Below are positions 26,199-35,173 of a stretch of 64,000 nt of DNA, one piece after another. Location of the stretch: the NCBI RefSeq assembly GCF_029544075.1, contig NZ_JAJQJH010000016.1, positions 1 through 64,000 of the forward strand. The letters run 5' to 3'. Below the pieces are notes generated by a model. That model worked only from the letters and a program-made list of their open reading frames with translations, was not told the origin of the DNA and did not search any database. This DNA comes from Chromohalobacter canadensis (GTDB lineage Bacteria > Pseudomonadota > Gammaproteobacteria > Pseudomonadales > Halomonadaceae). The stretch's first letter is position 1, and the number at the start of each line of letters is the position of its first letter. The position numbers were made by a program, and so were the translations under genes.

Positions 26199-27227
26199 TC
26201 AAGTACCCCCTTGGAAAACCATCGCCACCCCGGCGCCGTACAGCAGCACCAACGCCACGCTCTCGAAGCCGATGCGTCCCGGGCCGTGTTTCTCGCGACG
26301 CACCAGACCCAGCAGCAATACTGCCGTCATCAGCACCGACAGCGCGATCCACAGCAGTGTCTGATCGGAAACGGCGTGATAGATCGAACCGTCGCGATAG
26401 GCGATGTCCGAGGCAGCGGCGAACAACGTATCGAAGGCGTTGCCGCCGATGATCCCGCCCACGGCCAGGGTCAGCGCACCACGACGCACGGCGGCCACGG
26501 CGGTCACCAGCTCGGGCAAGGAAGTCGCTACCGAGGTCAACAGTATGCCCACGGCAGTCTGGCTCATGCCTGTCTCGGTCGCCAGAGTCGTCGCCGCTTT
26601 CTCCATCACCCAGCCGGACACGCCCAGCAACAGAGCCAGAGCGGCGAACCCGCCCCACAGCCGGGTCAAGGAATAGCGCTGGGCTTCGTCATCCGGCGCA
26701 TCCTCGCGGGTTTCACGCGTGCGTCGCGGCATCCACATCGGCTGGCTGCGCACTTCATCGATGATGCGCAGCCCATACACATAGCCCAGAAACAGAAGCG
26801 GCGTGACCGGGTGAATGCCCCACAACGTCCACTCCGGCGAATAACGCGCCACCAGCAACATGCCCAGCAGACACATCAACAACGTGCCCTGCGCAAGATT
26901 GCCGATGGAAGCCGCCGCATGCTCGAGATTGACGCGTCGCAGCGCCACATCGGCGACGGTGAGAAACAGTGTCTGTGCAGCGATCCCGCCTATGGCGTTG
27001 CTCATCGCCAGTTCGGGCTGGCCCTTCCAGGCCGCCGTCACCGACAACACGATGCCGGATAGCGAGGTCGCCATACCCATCAGCACCGCCCCGGCAATGG
27101 CCTCACCCATGCCGGTACGGTCGGCCAGCGTGTCCACCACGCCGGTCAGGCGCGTCCCGACCACACCGATGACCAGTGCACATCCGGCGAATAGCGCCAC
27201 ACTCAGCATCAAGCTCATACCACTCAT
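26199..27227 (-). CDS. CaCA-family (sodium/calcium exchanger-like) membrane protein
   Basis: A 342-residue membrane protein with about ten helices in two inverted halves, the calcium/cation antiporter fold. The second alpha-repeat is canonical (ILLTSVATSLPELVTAVAA, then GNAFDTLF). In the first (MGMATSLSGIVLSVTAAWKG), Ser-Gly replaces the Pro-Glu, so the acidic ion ligand is missing. A polar loop rich in Arg and Glu (about residues 165-185) joins the halves. Exchange of Ca2+ or Na+ is inferred from the family and is uncertain given the missing Glu. Convergent with the radical SAM gene and 23 bp downstream of the helicase start region on the opposite side. Confidence 0.85.
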   Translation of the reverse strand: MSGMSLMLSVALFAGCALVIGVVGTRLTGVVDTLADRTGMGEAIAGAVLMGMATSLSGIVLSVTAAWKGQPELAMSNAIGGIAAQTLFLTVADVALRRVNLEHAAASIGNLAQGTLLMCLLGMLLVARYSPEWTLWGIHPVTPLLFLGYVYGLRIIDEVRSQPMWMPRRTRETREDAPDDEAQRYSLTRLWGGFAALALLLGVSGWVMEKAATTLATETGMSQTAVGILLTSVATSLPELVTAVAAVRRGALTLAVGGIIGGNAFDTLFAAASDIAYRDGSIYHAVSDQTLLWIALSVLMTAVLLLGLVRREKHGPGRIGFESVALVLLYGAGVAMVFQGGT

Positions 27228-27250
27228 CCTTGAGACATGTGCGCCCTACC

Positions 27251-29578
27251 TTAGCAGCCTGTCGGGCTTAACGCTGATCTGCTGCGAGTCGGTGCTTCAA
27301 CGTTCTGGGTGACGTGCCACCACGACGGTAATAACGCCTGAATGCGGGGCTCGGCGAAGCGATCGTCGATCAGATGAATCGTGCCCCGGTCCTCGCGGGA
27401 GCGAATTACGCGCCCGGCGGCCTGAATCACCTTCTGTATCCCGGGATAGACGTAAGCATAGTCGTAGCCGGCACCGAACATCGCTTGCAGATAGCGTCGA
27501 CGCTGCTCGTTGACCGGATTGACCTGCGGCAGCCCTAAGGTGGCGATGAAGGCGCCGATCAGTCGCTCACCAGGAAGATCGATGCCCTCGCCGAAGGCCC
27601 CGCCGAGTACCGCGAACCCGACCCCGCATCCGTCCGGCGTGAAGCGCGCCAGGAAATCCGTCCGTGCCGTTTCGTCCATGCCCCGCGCCTGTTGCCATTG
27701 CGGCACATCGGGATGCGCCTCGCGCAAACGCGCGGCAACATCCTCCAGATAGGCGAAGCTGCTGAAGAAGGCCAGATAATTGCCCGGCCGACGCGCATAG
27801 GTCGTGGCGATCAAGTCGGCGATAGGTGCCAACGATACCTCGCGGTCGCGAAAGCGCGTGGAAATGTGCTGAGCGATATGCACGCTGAGCTGTTCCTTGG
27901 CAAAGGGCGACGCCACGTCCAGCCACACACTGTCCTCGGGCAACCCCAACAGATCGCGCTGATAACGCTCGGGCGTCAGGGTGGCCGAAAACAACACACT
28001 GGCATGTGCGGCCTGGAAACGCGGGGTCAGCAATGGCGCCGGCACGATGTTGCGCAGACTCAGGCGCGCATGGCGCATGCCGCGGTGGCCCGCCCGCATG
28101 GCGATGTCGCAAACGAAGTGACGATCGAACAGTTCGGCGATGCGCACCGTCTTCAAGGCATCGAAATAGAAACGCTGCAAGGCCGGTGACAAAGTATAAG
28201 GCGGCTCGGCCGCCACTTGCCCGATCGTCCCCACCAGGCGCTGCAACGCGGCCAACCACGCCTCGGGGACGCGTTCGAGCGCGGTATGCTCATTGACACA
28301 CTCACGGCCCAGCGAATTCCACTCGCGATTGAGCTGCTTGAGCGCAGCGCTAACGCCGGCGGGTTTCTCGCGTATCAGGGCGCGCAAATCGCCTTGATCA
28401 AGGCTCGCGCTGTACATGTCACGCGCGCGTTCGACCAGATTGTGTGCCTCGTCGACCAGCACGCCCAGGCGCCAATCGTTGGCCTGAGCCAATAGATGCA
28501 ACAAGCCGCCGCTGGCGAAGTAATAATGATAATCGCCGACCGTGACATCGCTCCAGCGCGCCATTTCCTGGCCCAGGTAATACGGGCAGACGTCATGCGC
28601 CAAGGCGGTATCGCGCAAGTGCGCGCGATCCCAGTCGCCATCGGCGATCAGTGCGCGCCGTGCGCCAGGCAGCTTATCGAAAAAGCCCGCCGCCAACGGG
28701 CAGGACTCCCCGTGGCAGGCAAGTTCGGGATGCTCGCAGGCCTTGTCGCGCGCGATCAGCTCCAGCACGCGCAGCGGCGTCGTTTCCACCACGGGTTTCA
28801 GCGCATCCAGCGCCAGCTGTCGTCCGGGAGTCTTGGCAGCGAGATAGCACAGGCCATCGAGGCGTTGCGTGGGCATCGCCTTGAGCATCGGAAAGAGTGT
28901 GCCCAGAGTCTTGCCGGTGCCCGTTGGCGCCTGGGCCAGCAGCGCGCGCCCGGTACTGGCCGCCTTGTAGACGTTTTCCGCCAGCATGCGCTGCTCGCCC
29001 TGCCAGCTCGCATGCGGAAAACGCAGCGTCTCGAGGGCGCTATCGCGTGCCCCACGGTGCGCCGTTTCCTGCAACGCCCAATCGAGGAAAGCGGCGCACT
29101 GCGCCTCGAAGAAATGACGCAAGGTTTCGCGGTCCACGCGTTCAACGAGCGGTGTCTCGACCTGGCGGGCAATATCAAAATACACCAACGCCAGCTCGAG
29201 TTCGTCGAGGCCTCGCTCCTCGCACAGCAGCCAGCCGTAAAGGCGCAACTGAGCCCAATGCAGATGACGATGGTTCTCCGGCTGACGTGTCAGGTCACCG
29301 CGATGGGTCTTGATCTCTTCCAGGCGTCCACGTTGCGGATCGAAACCGTCCGCACGCCCACGCACTCGCAAGCCTTGCCCGGCAGCGCTCCAATAGACAC
29401 CGCTCAAGGCGACTTCGCATTGGTAATGGGAGGCGCGACGCGAGGCCACCCGAGCATGCCCTTCCATGCCCTCTTCAGCGCTGGGCGATGGCGTGAAACG
29501 CAAGTCGAGATCGCCCTGTTTAGCGGTGAAATCACACAGGGTGCGCACCGCCACCGTATAATCCACTGCCTCGCTCAT
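27251..29578 (-). CDS. Cas4-like nuclease/Rad3-family (DinG/XPD-like) helicase fusion
   Basis: A 775-residue two-part DNA repair enzyme. Residues 60-120 look like a PD-(D/E)XK nuclease of the Cas4/RecB/DNA2 type: D77 in RGRADGF, E88-I-K90 in LEEIKT and Q110-L-R-L-Y114 in AQLRLYGWLL. The helicase follows, with Walker A PTGTGKT (218-224), DEAH at 376-379 and four cysteines (281, 288, 293, 331) spaced as in the 4Fe-4S domain of XPD/DinG. It should unwind 5'-3'. The ATG at 29578 overlaps the stop of the FAN1-like gene (ATGA); a longer frame upstream is within that gene and rejected. The two genes form one operon. Confidence 0.88.
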   Translation of the reverse strand: MSEAVDYTVAVRTLCDFTAKQGDLDLRFTPSPSAEEGMEGHARVASRRASHYQCEVALSGVYWSAAGQGLRVRGRADGFDPQRGRLEEIKTHRGDLTRQPENHRHLHWAQLRLYGWLLCEERGLDELELALVYFDIARQVETPLVERVDRETLRHFFEAQCAAFLDWALQETAHRGARDSALETLRFPHASWQGEQRMLAENVYKAASTGRALLAQAPTGTGKTLGTLFPMLKAMPTQRLDGLCYLAAKTPGRQLALDALKPVVETTPLRVLELIARDKACEHPELACHGESCPLAAGFFDKLPGARRALIADGDWDRAHLRDTALAHDVCPYYLGQEMARWSDVTVGDYHYYFASGGLLHLLAQANDWRLGVLVDEAHNLVERARDMYSASLDQGDLRALIREKPAGVSAALKQLNREWNSLGRECVNEHTALERVPEAWLAALQRLVGTIGQVAAEPPYTLSPALQRFYFDALKTVRIAELFDRHFVCDIAMRAGHRGMRHARLSLRNIVPAPLLTPRFQAAHASVLFSATLTPERYQRDLLGLPEDSVWLDVASPFAKEQLSVHIAQHISTRFRDREVSLAPIADLIATTYARRPGNYLAFFSSFAYLEDVAARLREAHPDVPQWQQARGMDETARTDFLARFTPDGCGVGFAVLGGAFGEGIDLPGERLIGAFIATLGLPQVNPVNEQRRRYLQAMFGAGYDYAYVYPGIQKVIQAAGRVIRSREDRGTIHLIDDRFAEPRIQALLPSWWHVTQNVEAPTRSRSALSPTGC

Positions 29579-31251
29579 GACGCCCACGTCACATGGCAAA
29601 CATCGAGAGGCATACCGTGCCGCGCGCAGAACGCCAACCATCGGCGTTGGTTGTCCTGCAGCCGATCGCCCGGCCCTTTGACCTCGATCATCCGGTAGTC
29701 GCCCTGCTCGGGGCGAAACTGGATCAAATCCGGCATTCCCGCCCGGTTGGCACGCACATCGCGCAGCAGACGCTCGAACCACAGCCGCAGATGCGCCGCC
29801 GGCAGGCACGCCAGCGCCATTTCCAGCAGCGCTTCATCGAGCGCCTCCCACTGCACGAAAGCAGATTCTAGCCCATGCTTGGCGTGATAAGTGCGGCGGA
29901 TCACGGCGCGATAGCCATGCTCGCCCTCGGGCACCTCGAGCCGCGCCAGGCATCGGGCGAAGAGCGTCTCGCGACGCGATGCGAACTCGGGGCGCAACAG
30001 ATCCGCAGGAGCACGCTGGAACGGATGAAAGAAGGCTCCGGCAAGCGGAGCGAACACCGCCTCCCAGCACAACAGGCCGAATAGCGCATTGATCAACGCG
30101 TTCTCGACGTAGTACACCGGCATCGACTCGCACGACAGATGCTCCACCACGGCGCGTTCTACCGAGGCCGTACGTGGTAACGTCATCTCCAGGCGCGCCG
30201 GCACCGGTTCCTCGGTCACGGACGGCGGCGCAAGTGCAAGGCGCCGATGCAGGCGCGGCAAGAGGCGATCCAGCTGCTGACGTTCAGACTCACTTTCCGG
30301 CGCCGCTGCGGCGGCGTTTGCCAGCTCCAGGGCCTCGGCATGGAAGGCTTGACGTTCCAACATGCGCAGGCGACGCCCGCGTGCACCGGGGTGAACACTC
30401 TGGGCGTAGAGGGCTTCCGCCGCCGCCAGCTCGCCTTCACGCTCACGCGCTCGAGCCAGCAGAAACAACAGCTTGCCGCGCCGGTTTTCCAGCCATGGAT
30501 TGTCATCCGCCGCCGGCACGTCATGGAGTATGTCGGCAATCGGCTCGCCAGCCTCCAGGCGCTCGCGACAGGCATGCAGGTGTGCGTAGGTGTGGATGTC
30601 CTCGCGGCGTTGAAAGGCCCGCGAAGCCGGGCTCAGCGGCACCCGCTCGAAGCGGCGAACGCCAAGGTCGGCAAGCACGAACTCGCTCCAGTCCTGATGC
30701 AGGTTGCCGAAGAACATCAAGCGTAGCCGATCGCACAGCGCCATACGCGTCATGCGCACCACGTTGAAGGAAATCTCGGGGCACCACACCGTCAATGGAT
30801 ATTCGCCAAGATCAGCCTCGGCGAGCACCTCGAGCATGTCCGCCTTGCGCGCGCCACGCGTGAGGCCGTGATCGCGCAACAGCCCGTTCAGGTGGCGACC
30901 GATCTCTGCCTTGGTCAACAAAAGCCACAACGCCGACACTGACAGCGGCGGATCATCTTGCACCCATCTCCGTTCGATCAACGGCGCCACGGCCGTGGCC
31001 GGTATCCCGATTTCCGCATAACCAAGCCGGTCGTCACGGAAGGTATCGCCTTTGCGCATGACCATACGCACCCACAGCGCCTGCGCAGGCTCGGGCAAGG
31101 TTTCAAAGCGGGTGAGGAAGTCGCGCTCGTCGTCATCGAACAAATCCACGTAGCATGCCTCGATCCAGCGCAAGGCGCTGCGGAAGTTATGCAAATAATA
31201 AAGCGGATCGTCGAGGGACGCGGGGCGCGGCGGGAGCGGCGTAGCGTTCAT
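29575..31251 (-). CDS. FAN1-like VRR-NUC nuclease
   Basis: A 558-residue structure-specific nuclease homologous to bacterial FAN1, which in P. aeruginosa is of about the same length and acts on 5' flaps and interstrand crosslinks. The C-terminal VRR-NUC domain has the virus-type PD-(D/E)XK motif: GMPDLIQF (Asp near 508) and MIEVKGPGD (Glu and Lys near 523 and 525), then Gln in RLQDNQ. The N-terminal half is the SAP/TPR-like scaffold with YYLHNFRSALRWIE and the tetratricopeptide-like ARAREREGELAAAEALYAQ. The start ATG 31251 gives the conserved N-terminus; the open frame extends 211 codons upstream but there it covers other genes. Overlaps the helicase gene by 4 nt. Confidence 0.9.
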   Translation of the reverse strand: MNATPLPPRPASLDDPLYYLHNFRSALRWIEACYVDLFDDDERDFLTRFETLPEPAQALWVRMVMRKGDTFRDDRLGYAEIGIPATAVAPLIERRWVQDDPPLSVSALWLLLTKAEIGRHLNGLLRDHGLTRGARKADMLEVLAEADLGEYPLTVWCPEISFNVVRMTRMALCDRLRLMFFGNLHQDWSEFVLADLGVRRFERVPLSPASRAFQRREDIHTYAHLHACRERLEAGEPIADILHDVPAADDNPWLENRRGKLLFLLARAREREGELAAAEALYAQSVHPGARGRRLRMLERQAFHAEALELANAAAAAPESESERQQLDRLLPRLHRRLALAPPSVTEEPVPARLEMTLPRTASVERAVVEHLSCESMPVYYVENALINALFGLLCWEAVFAPLAGAFFHPFQRAPADLLRPEFASRRETLFARCLARLEVPEGEHGYRAVIRRTYHAKHGLESAFVQWEALDEALLEMALACLPAAHLRLWFERLLRDVRANRAGMPDLIQFRPEQGDYRMIEVKGPGDRLQDNQRRWLAFCARHGMPLDVCHVTWAS

Positions 31252-31398
31252 GAGTGCATGATAGCAACCGCGTCTTGGCGACCCAAGCAGAGCGCGCCTT
31301 GCCTGACAATATGTTGGCACGCGACATTGCGCCACCCCGTCTCTTGGCCCTGCTTTGTTATACTCCCAGGATGCACTCAACCGACGAAAGAGCTCGCC

Positions 31399-31716
31399 GT
31401 GAAAGACGTTTCCTCCTCGCGCGACGCGACACCGCGCCGTGCCAACAAGCTGGGCTGCCTGGGCCTGATCGTCGGCGCCATTGCCTTCATCGTGGCGGTG
31501 TACGCCATCATCATCTATTTCATCAGCCAGGGCGCGACCCCGGAAGACGAAGCCGGCGAGGAACGCGGCATCGCGCAGTGCTGGCAGTCGATGGCGGCGC
31601 CGGAGATGACCGATCGCGCACGACGCACCACCGAAGAACGCTGTCAGGAGATGACCGAGCAGTTCGAGCTCAAGTACGGTCATCCGCCCTCGGTGACTCA
31701 GCCGCCGTCGTCGTAG
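31399..31716 (+). CDS. Small single-helix membrane protein, uncharacterised
   Basis: A 105-residue protein starting at GTG 31399, with AAAGAG six bases upstream. A basic N-terminus is followed by one long transmembrane helix (residues about 18-44, LGCLGLIVGAIAFIVAVYAI) and a charged tail with two cysteines (QCWQSM and ERCQEM) that could form a disulphide. I do not recognise a family. The ATG at 31371 is in another frame and gives no sensible protein. It diverges from the FAN1-like gene and overlaps the next, convergent gene by 47 bp. Confidence 0.65.
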   Translation: MKDVSSSRDATPRRANKLGCLGLIVGAIAFIVAVYAIIIYFISQGATPEDEAGEERGIAQCWQSMAAPEMTDRARRTTEERCQEMTEQFELKYGHPPSVTQPPSS

Positions 31717-32587
31717 CCCCGGCAACGCGTCGCCGTGCGCGACTCGAGGCGCCATTGCGCACCGACCAACGCATGACCGGCACCAAGCGATGTACACCAG
31801 CCCGCACGATATGACGCTGCCAGCGCGGCATATCGCGATGAGCCATCTCAGCCGCCCAGAGCGGCAACAAGTCGACACCGGCACGCATCGCCAGTGCCAC
31901 CATCGGCCGCGCCAACGGGTGTGGAGCCGGCGCCCCGATCAGCAGTCTAAAGACCTCGGCGGTGCGCGCATCGAAGCACAACTGCGGACGCATCGCCTCG
32001 AGATAGGCCTCGGTATCACCGCGCGTGCGCGGCACATCATGCGCGCCCAGCGCTTCGGCGATACGCGCCACCTCGGCATAGTAACGGTCCTGGTCGGCAA
32101 CGCTCAGGTCAGGGTTGCGATAGCGCAGATGCGCGGCGAGAAAGCGACTGACCTCGGCGACATGCACCCACGTCAGCAAATCCGGATCGTTGGCGGTATA
32201 GGGACGACCATCAGGCGCAACGCCTGCGACCTCGTCGTGAATGCGCCGTACCCGGTCGATGAGACGCTCGGCGTCCGCCGTGGAGGCGAACGTGGTAGCG
32301 GCGATGAACTGGCTGGTGCGGCGCAACCGACCGAGCATGTCGTCGCGAAAGTTGGAATGATCCCACACGCCAGCCAGCGCCAGCGGATGCAGCATCTGCA
32401 ACATCAGCGAGCTGATGCCGCCGCACAGCATCGAGGTGAAATCGCTATGCACCCGCCAGCACACACTCTGCAGCCCGAACAGGCCAGGATCGCCCGGCGG
32501 TTGGTCATAATCGATGTCCCCCAGCGCCATGCCGGTCACGCCCATGATCTGGCGCTCGATACGCTGTCTCAGTATTTCCATCGCCAC
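31670..32587 (-). CDS. MpaB-type (DUF2236) oxygenase-like protein
   Basis: A 305-residue soluble protein of the DUF2236/MpaB/latex-clearing-protein superfamily, members of which are haem b oxygenases. The N-terminal helix region (SVCWRVHSDFTSMLCGGISS) and LQMLHPLALAGV carry the arginine and histidine typical of the family, and LLTWVHVAEVSRFLAAH contains a second conserved histidine. Haem binding and substrate are not demonstrable here. The last 25 residues are low-complexity (Arg, Ala, Thr) and overlap the convergent small-membrane-protein gene by 47 bp. Confidence 0.8.
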   Translation of the reverse strand: MAMEILRQRIERQIMGVTGMALGDIDYDQPPGDPGLFGLQSVCWRVHSDFTSMLCGGISSLMLQMLHPLALAGVWDHSNFRDDMLGRLRRTSQFIAATTFASTADAERLIDRVRRIHDEVAGVAPDGRPYTANDPDLLTWVHVAEVSRFLAAHLRYRNPDLSVADQDRYYAEVARIAEALGAHDVPRTRGDTEAYLEAMRPQLCFDARTAEVFRLLIGAPAPHPLARPMVALAMRAGVDLLPLWAAEMAHRDMPRWQRHIVRAGVHRLVPVMRWSVRNGASSRARRRVAGATTTAAESPRADDRT

Positions 32588-32775
32588 CTCCCGGGGCCCA
32601 CGACTACCCTACGCTTGATGCCTGACGATCATCACACAATGAAGAGGGTCCCATGATACCGCGTTCTGCCATGATGAATCGCTGGCACAATCGTCGCTGA
32701 AGCGCTTGGCTGACACATGAATGTCACAACTGGCTGTCACCGTGCCCCACGCGCCACTTGCCGGGAGACGTCTCG

Positions 32776-33507
32776 ATGAAAATGCTAGCCATTTATAGTA
32801 TCAAGGGTGGCGTGGGCAAGACTGCCTCCGCCGTCAACCTGGCCGCCCTGGCGAGCCAAGCCGGCTATCGCGTGTTGCTCTGGGATCTCGACCCGCAAGC
32901 GGCCACGACCTTCTATCTACGTGTTAAACCCAAGGTGCGGGGCGGCGTGGACAAGCTGGTGAAAGGCAAGGCGTCCTTCGACAAGGTCATTCGCACCAGC
33001 GAAACGCCCGGGCTCGACCTGTTGCCGGCGTCTTTCGGCTCGCGGGAGCTGGATCACCTGCTGGAGGACCGCAAGCTCAGCCGGCTCCGCAAGATTCTCA
33101 AACCCGTGCACGACGATTATGATCTGGTGATCCTCGACTGCCCACCGAGCATTTCCACGCTTTCCGAGCACGTGTTCTCGAGCGCCGACGCCTTGTTGGT
33201 ACCTGTGGTCCCGACGACGCTTTCGCTGCGCACCCTGGAGCAGTTGCGCGAGCACCTCGACGACGTCGACCATCCTTGCCCCGTGTGGCCTTTTTTCACG
33301 CTCGCCGACCGGCGCAAGAAACTTCATCTCGAGGTCATGGCCACGCTGAATCAGGATTGGCCCTTGATGATGACGACGACCATCCCCTACGCCAGCGCCG
33401 TCGAGCGCATGGGACTCGAACGCGCCCCCGTCACGCAATTCGCACGCTCGTCCCCTGCGGCGCGTGCCTATCGTAGCCTTTGGCGAGAACTCGAACAGCG
33501 TCTGTAA
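32776..33507 (+). CDS. ParA-family ATPase (orphan)
   Basis: A 243-residue deviant Walker A ATPase of the ParA/Soj group, which positions DNA or protein cargo by ATP-dependent dimerisation. The N-terminus reads MLAIYSIKGGVGKTASAVNLA with both signature lysines; Walker B-like VILDCPPSIS follows near residue 120. Start at ATG 32776 follows GGGAGA. There is no parB, replication gene or flagellar/chemotaxis gene next to it, so it is not the chromosomal ParA; similar orphan ParAs in Pseudomonas and Halomonas place protein clusters or have unknown cargo. The next gene, cobO, is 73 bp downstream and probably independent. Confidence 0.85.
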   Translation: MKMLAIYSIKGGVGKTASAVNLAALASQAGYRVLLWDLDPQAATTFYLRVKPKVRGGVDKLVKGKASFDKVIRTSETPGLDLLPASFGSRELDHLLEDRKLSRLRKILKPVHDDYDLVILDCPPSISTLSEHVFSSADALLVPVVPTTLSLRTLEQLREHLDDVDHPCPVWPFFTLADRRKKLHLEVMATLNQDWPLMMTTTIPYASAVERMGLERAPVTQFARSSPAARAYRSLWRELEQRL

Positions 33508-33580
33508 ATCACGCATGTCTGCAACGTTGTGGTGCAGGCCCTCATCGCGTTACGTTGCTTCTTTTACCCGGAAATACTTC

Positions 33581-34180
33581 ATGACCGACCGCCAGTCCCG
33601 CCATCGCAACGCCATGCGCAATCTCAAGTCGCATGTCGACGAGAAAGTCGCCGCCGCCACTGAGCAGCGCGGTCTGTTGCTCGTTTTCACCGGCAATGGC
33701 AAAGGCAAGACCACCGCCGCCTGGGGCACCGTCACCCGCGCTCTGGGCTACGGCTACCGTGCTGGCGTGGTGCAGTTCATCAAGGGCATGTGGGAATGCG
33801 GCGAGCGCGAACGCCTCGAGAGTGACCCCAACCTGAGCGTGCATATCATGGCTACCGGCTTCACCTGGGAGACTCAGAACCGTGAGTCGGACACCCAGGC
33901 CTGTCAGGCTGTGTGGGCGGATGCGGAGCGCCTGCTGAGCGATCCCGAGGTTTATCTCGTGGTACTCGACGAAATCACCTACATGCTCAAGTTCGGCTAT
34001 CTCGACATCACCACGGTCCGTGAAGCGCTCGCCAACCGGCCCGCCGATCAGACGGTGATCGTCACCGGGCGCAATGCTCATCGTGAACTGCTCGACATGG
34101 CCGATACCGTCACCGAGATGCAGGAAGTACGGCACGCTTTCAATGCCGGGGTCCAGGCACGCCGCGGCATCGACTATTGA
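33581..34180 (+). CDS. cobO: Cob(I)yrinic acid a,c-diamide adenosyltransferase
   Basis: A 199-residue CobA/BtuR/CobO-type corrinoid adenosyltransferase that attaches the 5'-deoxyadenosyl group of ATP to cob(I)alamin. The P-loop is GNGKGKTTAAWG near residue 38, with VVQFIKG and VVLDEITYMLKFG after it; the length equals the family norm of about 200. ATG 33581 was chosen because the frame upstream overlaps the ParA gene. Its stop is 9 bp from the convergent btuF end. With btuB and btuF it forms a scattered B12 salvage set. Confidence 0.93.
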   Translation: MTDRQSRHRNAMRNLKSHVDEKVAAATEQRGLLLVFTGNGKGKTTAAWGTVTRALGYGYRAGVVQFIKGMWECGERERLESDPNLSVHIMATGFTWETQNRESDTQACQAVWADAERLLSDPEVYLVVLDEITYMLKFGYLDITTVREALANRPADQTVIVTGRNAHRELLDMADTVTEMQEVRHAFNAGVQARRGIDY

Positions 34181-34189
34181 GTGTCTCGC

Positions 34190-35083
34190 TCAAGAAGTTT
34201 GGGACGCCCGCTCGAGGGCCTGGCAGACCTGTTCAACGCCCTCGACGAGGCGTGGACCAGGACGGCTGATGGGATCGGGGTCGAGGGTGTATAGGTGGCC
34301 ATCGCGCACCGCCGGCAACCAGTCTTGGCCTTGCCAGGCGCGCTGCCAATCATCGCTGGGTGCGGCCGACAGAATCACCTCGGGACGCGCCTCGATTAAC
34401 GCCTCGCGCCCGACCTCGGGCACCAGCACCGAGCGCTCGGCGAACAACGGTTTCCCCCCGCAATGGCGGATCGCCTGGGTGATGATATGCCCATCGCCCA
34501 GCGTGGTCAGCGGGTTGTGCCCCAATTGATAGAACACACGCGGCGTCTCGCTCAGCGTTTGCCGCGACGCAGCAAGGCGTAACTCAAATGCTCCGGCCGC
34601 GCGTCTCGCCGTCTCCGAGTGGCCTGTCAGACGGCCCAGGTCACGCAGGTCGTCCGCCACATCGTCGAGCCGGCGAGGTTCACTCTCGTAGACCGTCACG
34701 CCCAGCGCCTTGAGACGCTCCACCACGCTGCGCGGTGTTCCGCTGCGCCAGGTCACGACGAGATCCGGCTCGCGGGCCATGATGGCCTCCAGCGCGATGC
34801 CTCGATAACTGCCCACACGGGATACCTGCTTGGCCGCCTCGGGGTAATCGCTGCCCTGCAACACCCCCACCAGCCGTTCGCCGGCCTCCACCGCATAGAG
34901 CATTTCCACGATATGCGGCGCCAGCGCCACGACGCGCTCGGCGGGGGCCTCGAGCGTGACGGTGTTGCCGGCATCGTCGGTTACCTCGAGCGCCGCCAGT
35001 GCCGTGCCTGGCGATAACAGCGCGGCTATCGTCAATAGGTATGCAAGAAACAAGCAAATACGGCGCAACCTCACGACTCCCAT
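34190..35083 (-). CDS. btuF: Periplasmic cobalamin-binding protein BtuF
   Basis: A substrate-binding protein of the BtuF/HutB class that hands B12 to an ABC importer. From ATG 35083 it has 297 residues: a signal peptide (about 1-30, ICLFLAYLLTIAALLS...ALAALEV) and the two lobes of a class III binding protein (RVVALAPHIVEMLYAVEAG, GSYRGIALEAIMAREPDLVV, then VFYQLGHNPLTTLGDGHII). An in-frame ATG 12 codons upstream (35119) is also possible. No btuC or btuD gene lies in the window. B12 rather than iron-siderophore as ligand follows from the lobe motifs and the neighbouring cobO. Confidence 0.85.
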   Translation of the reverse strand: MGVVRLRRICLFLAYLLTIAALLSPGTALAALEVTDDAGNTVTLEAPAERVVALAPHIVEMLYAVEAGERLVGVLQGSDYPEAAKQVSRVGSYRGIALEAIMAREPDLVVTWRSGTPRSVVERLKALGVTVYESEPRRLDDVADDLRDLGRLTGHSETARRAAGAFELRLAASRQTLSETPRVFYQLGHNPLTTLGDGHIITQAIRHCGGKPLFAERSVLVPEVGREALIEARPEVILSAAPSDDWQRAWQGQDWLPAVRDGHLYTLDPDPISRPGPRLVEGVEQVCQALERASQTS

Positions 35084-35173
35084 AGCCACTTTCGGGCACG
35101 CAGGATAGCATGCTCGCATGAGTCGCTCGCCTTTGGCGGCGGCTCAGTTTCTCAATACCCAAAGGAGATTGGC

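Noticed and set aside
28496-29698. A 400-codon open frame antisense to the helicase
   Set aside because: No domain, no start signal, and it lies opposite clear helicase and nuclease motifs.
27251-31251. Cas4-like nuclease as a sign of a CRISPR or defence island
   Set aside because: No repeats, Cas1, Cas2 or defence genes are present; the gene partners (FAN1, Rad3 helicase) point to DNA repair.
32711-32726. TGACA-CATGAA-TGTCA repeat upstream of the ParA gene
   Set aside because: Only a 5-bp dyad, common by chance, and there is no second copy or known factor to support it.
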